The notes under the pieces were generated by a model. The model worked only from the letters and a program-made list of their open reading frames with translations, was not told the DNA's origin and did not search any database. Position numbers and translations under genes: made by a program. Positions 36,746 to 38,405 of a DNA stretch of 38,405 bases are shown here, piece by piece (position 1 is the first letter of the stretch; each line of letters begins with the position of its first letter). The stretch comes from Oceanospirillaceae bacterium (GTDB taxonomy: Bacteria; Pseudomonadota; Gammaproteobacteria; Pseudomonadales; Balneatricaceae). Location of the stretch: NCBI GenBank assembly GCA_013215505.1, contig JABSQZ010000035.1, positions 1-38,405 on the forward strand, read 5' to 3'.

Positions 36746-37639
36746 TTACTTAAGATTATTTTTCAGACATTCACTTAAGGCGTTGCGAAGTAACGCAATT
36801 CTAGTGGTGTTGCGTTGGTCTTCATGGGACAAAACCCATAAGTCCGTTTTTAATCCTGTTATGTCGTCGCTCATTCGCTTGATTTTGCAACTTCGATCGC
36901 CAATAAAAGTGGGTAACACTATCACTCCGATTCCTTTCTCAACGGCAACTAGACCAATCTCTACATCATCAACAGATAACACGGCATGTTCGTCTAAATG
37001 ATATTTTCGATTCCATGCCGCAACCTCTGTACTACAAAGAGATAATGCAGGCACAATCCATGGAAATTGATGGTAGGTATCGGCAGTTATCGCATTAATC
37101 TTTCTACTTCTGGACATTTCTGTATTCATATAAATTGCATACTTAACCGTCATTACTCGTCTGCCAAATAGAGCTGGATCGGGATCATTGCTACCGCGCA
37201 CTACTATATCGGCTTCTCGATCTTGTAAACTCACTAGCTGGGTTGAAGCATTTATCACTATTTTGATGCTGGGATGTTCACGCATAAAATCTACTAACCC
37301 ATCCATGATCAGAAAAGCGATAGATTGACCCAATGATATAGTGACTGTCCCCACTGGGTCCCGGTCAGCTCCTAATAGTTGTCTTTCTATGTCATGACTT
37401 AGACCCGACATTTCCATTATCTTCGGCAATATGGATTCAGCCAAAAGCGTTTGAGTGTAACCGGAACGATTTTTGTCAAATAATTTAGCGCCAAGCGTAT
37501 GTTCAAGTTGATGTATACGCCGAAATACAGTGGATTGGTTAATTTGCAGTAGTTTAGCTGCTTTGCTGGTTGAACCGGCACGAGCAACGGTACTGACCAA
37601 TTTCCAGTCATCCCATGATACTTTTGATATGTTATGCAT
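36746..37639 (-). CDS. LysR family transcriptional regulator
   Basis: A 297-residue regulator. The N-terminal winged helix (about 5-64: WDDWKLVSTVARAGSTSKAA, NQSTVFRRIHQLEHTLGAKL, FDKNRSGYTQT) is followed by the effector-binding domain typical of the family. The start at 37639 is chosen over 37675, as it gives the usual length before the helix-turn-helix. It is divergent from the SRPBCC gene with 94 bp between starts, the classic arrangement in which a LysR protein controls its neighbour and itself. The effector is unknown. Confidence 0.92.
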   Translation of the reverse strand: MHNISKVSWDDWKLVSTVARAGSTSKAAKLLQINQSTVFRRIHQLEHTLGAKLFDKNRSGYTQTLLAESILPKIMEMSGLSHDIERQLLGADRDPVGTVTISLGQSIAFLIMDGLVDFMREHPSIKIVINASTQLVSLQDREADIVVRGSNDPDPALFGRRVMTVKYAIYMNTEMSRSRKINAITADTYHQFPWIVPALSLCSTEVAAWNRKYHLDEHAVLSVDDVEIGLVAVEKGIGVIVLPTFIGDRSCKIKRMSDDITGLKTDLWVLSHEDQRNTTRIALLRNALSECLKNNLK

Positions 37640-37733
37640 AAAAGCATAATAGCACGTGCATTTATAAGATTTCAATGCAAATTTGGTGATGCTATTCTAG
37701 TCTATCTTGATAATCAACATTTAGGTAGTAGCA
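37640..37733. promoter_or_regulatory. divergent promoter region, LysR and SRPBCC genes
   Basis: 94 bp, AT-rich. No exact T-N11-A palindrome could be fixed by eye, but the geometry fits a LysR-controlled divergent promoter. Confidence 0.4.
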
Positions 37734-38225
37734 ATGAAAGTTTTCCAATCTGTAAAAATTGATTCAAAATTGAAAGATGTATGGCATATATTTTCGGACA
37801 TGGAAGGGATTGTTAATTACCACCCATGGGTAATTCGTTCACCTTTGTTAAGCGATTGTAATATGGGTGTCGGAGCGTCAAGACGATGTGAATTTCAAGA
37901 CAACACATCTGTAGTAGAAACAATTACCGAAGTACGCGAATACGAATACATTAAGATGGTGCTCAGTGAAACACCGGTGCCAATGATTTCTGGTAATGTA
38001 ACAGCTTCTTTTCAATCAACGGGTGGCGGTACTGAATTAACAATAGAGATGGATGTAAAAGTAGGCCTTGGTCCCCTTGGTTGGATTATTGGACCATTGA
38101 TAATGAGACCCATCATAAAGAATCGTATCAAGAAGATGGCTCTTAGTTTGGATCATTACATTAAGACTGGCTTAAAACTTGACCCTAAAGGTAATATTGT
38201 TAATTCTAGTATCACCCTGTCTTAA
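37734..38225 (+). CDS. SRPBCC (polyketide cyclase/START-like) family protein
   Basis: A 163-residue soluble protein of the helix-grip fold with a large hydrophobic pocket. The family's opening is clear: VFQSVKIDSKLKDVWHIFSD, then VNYHPWVIRSPLLS, VETITEVREYEYIKMVLSET and GGGTELTIEMDVKVGLGPLG before the long C-terminal helix (RIKKMALSLDHYIKTGLK). Members bind lipids, aromatic polyketides or similar molecules, and many are stress-induced. No active site can be assigned. The divergent LysR gene probably regulates it. Confidence 0.88.
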   Translation: MKVFQSVKIDSKLKDVWHIFSDMEGIVNYHPWVIRSPLLSDCNMGVGASRRCEFQDNTSVVETITEVREYEYIKMVLSETPVPMISGNVTASFQSTGGGTELTIEMDVKVGLGPLGWIIGPLIMRPIIKNRIKKMALSLDHYIKTGLKLDPKGNIVNSSITLS

Positions 38226-38405
38226 GTGAGAATGTGCTCTCACTATGAAGTAATACCGTTCGTATCCTTTCATGAATATCGATTCCGTAAGGTTGAGTAA
38301 ATAGAGGATTAATTATCGAGGCTATAAGGGAGGATGTAAAACATTCTGTGTAACTGCTCGTTTAGTTATTTAAACATAAGGGGTTAGCTCATCTTCGAAC
38401 TCAAT

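Overview
The window looks like the chromosome of a free-living, probably marine, gammaproteobacterium. The evidence is the block trxB - peroxiredoxin - aat - bpt - infA, a complete iscR-controlled SUF operon, a PssA of the phospholipase D type, IbpA, MarC, FolD and a bacterial-type ProS. I cannot name the genus. No rRNA, tRNA, CRISPR array, insertion sequence or replication origin was recognised.

Layout. (1) 1-5.6 kb is accessory and AT-rich: the 5' part of a CHASE-PAS sensor running off the left edge, an orphan periplasmic solute-binding protein, a STAS-like protein, a GFA-family zinc protein and an EthD-like protein. Copies of one intergenic repeat, here called the R element, lie beside the 3' ends of the minus-strand genes. 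(2) 5.6-9.4 kb: ibpA with a heat-shock promoter and a ROSE-type RNA thermometer, a DUF2185-like gene, marC, pssA and a small helical protein. (3) 9.7-16.6 kb: one minus-strand iron-sulfur operon, iscR-sufB-sufC-sufD-sufS-sufA-sufT-sufE, with an IscR type 1 site on the iscR promoter. (4) 16.7-24.2 kb: proS with a lytic transglycosylase, a 60-residue protein, infA, bpt, aat preceded by a degenerate copy of its own 5' end, a Prx5-type peroxiredoxin, trxB and a glutaredoxin. The last three form a thiol-redox group. (5) 24.4-27.8 kb: an HD-GYP-like protein that has lost its HD pair, folD and a membrane-anchored pentapeptide-repeat protein. (6) 28.4-29.56 kb: a decayed lambdoid prophage fragment (DUF1364 nuclease, ssb, Q-like antiterminator), every gene broken. 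(7) 29.6-32.5 kb: a glutathione S-transferase translationally coupled to a long U32-family protein with two cysteine clusters. (8) 32.6-38.4 kb is accessory again: frameshifted gene remnants, two more orphan solute-binding proteins, more R elements, and a LysR regulator divergent from an SRPBCC protein.

The central 5.6-32.5 kb is mostly housekeeping and ordinary in content. The two flanks share the R elements, orphan solute-binding proteins and broken genes, and look like plastic chromosome. The observations I rate highest are the R element family, the aat 5'-end duplication that leaves a 24-codon upstream reading frame, the sensor gene with no conventional start codon, and the degenerate HD-GYP protein.
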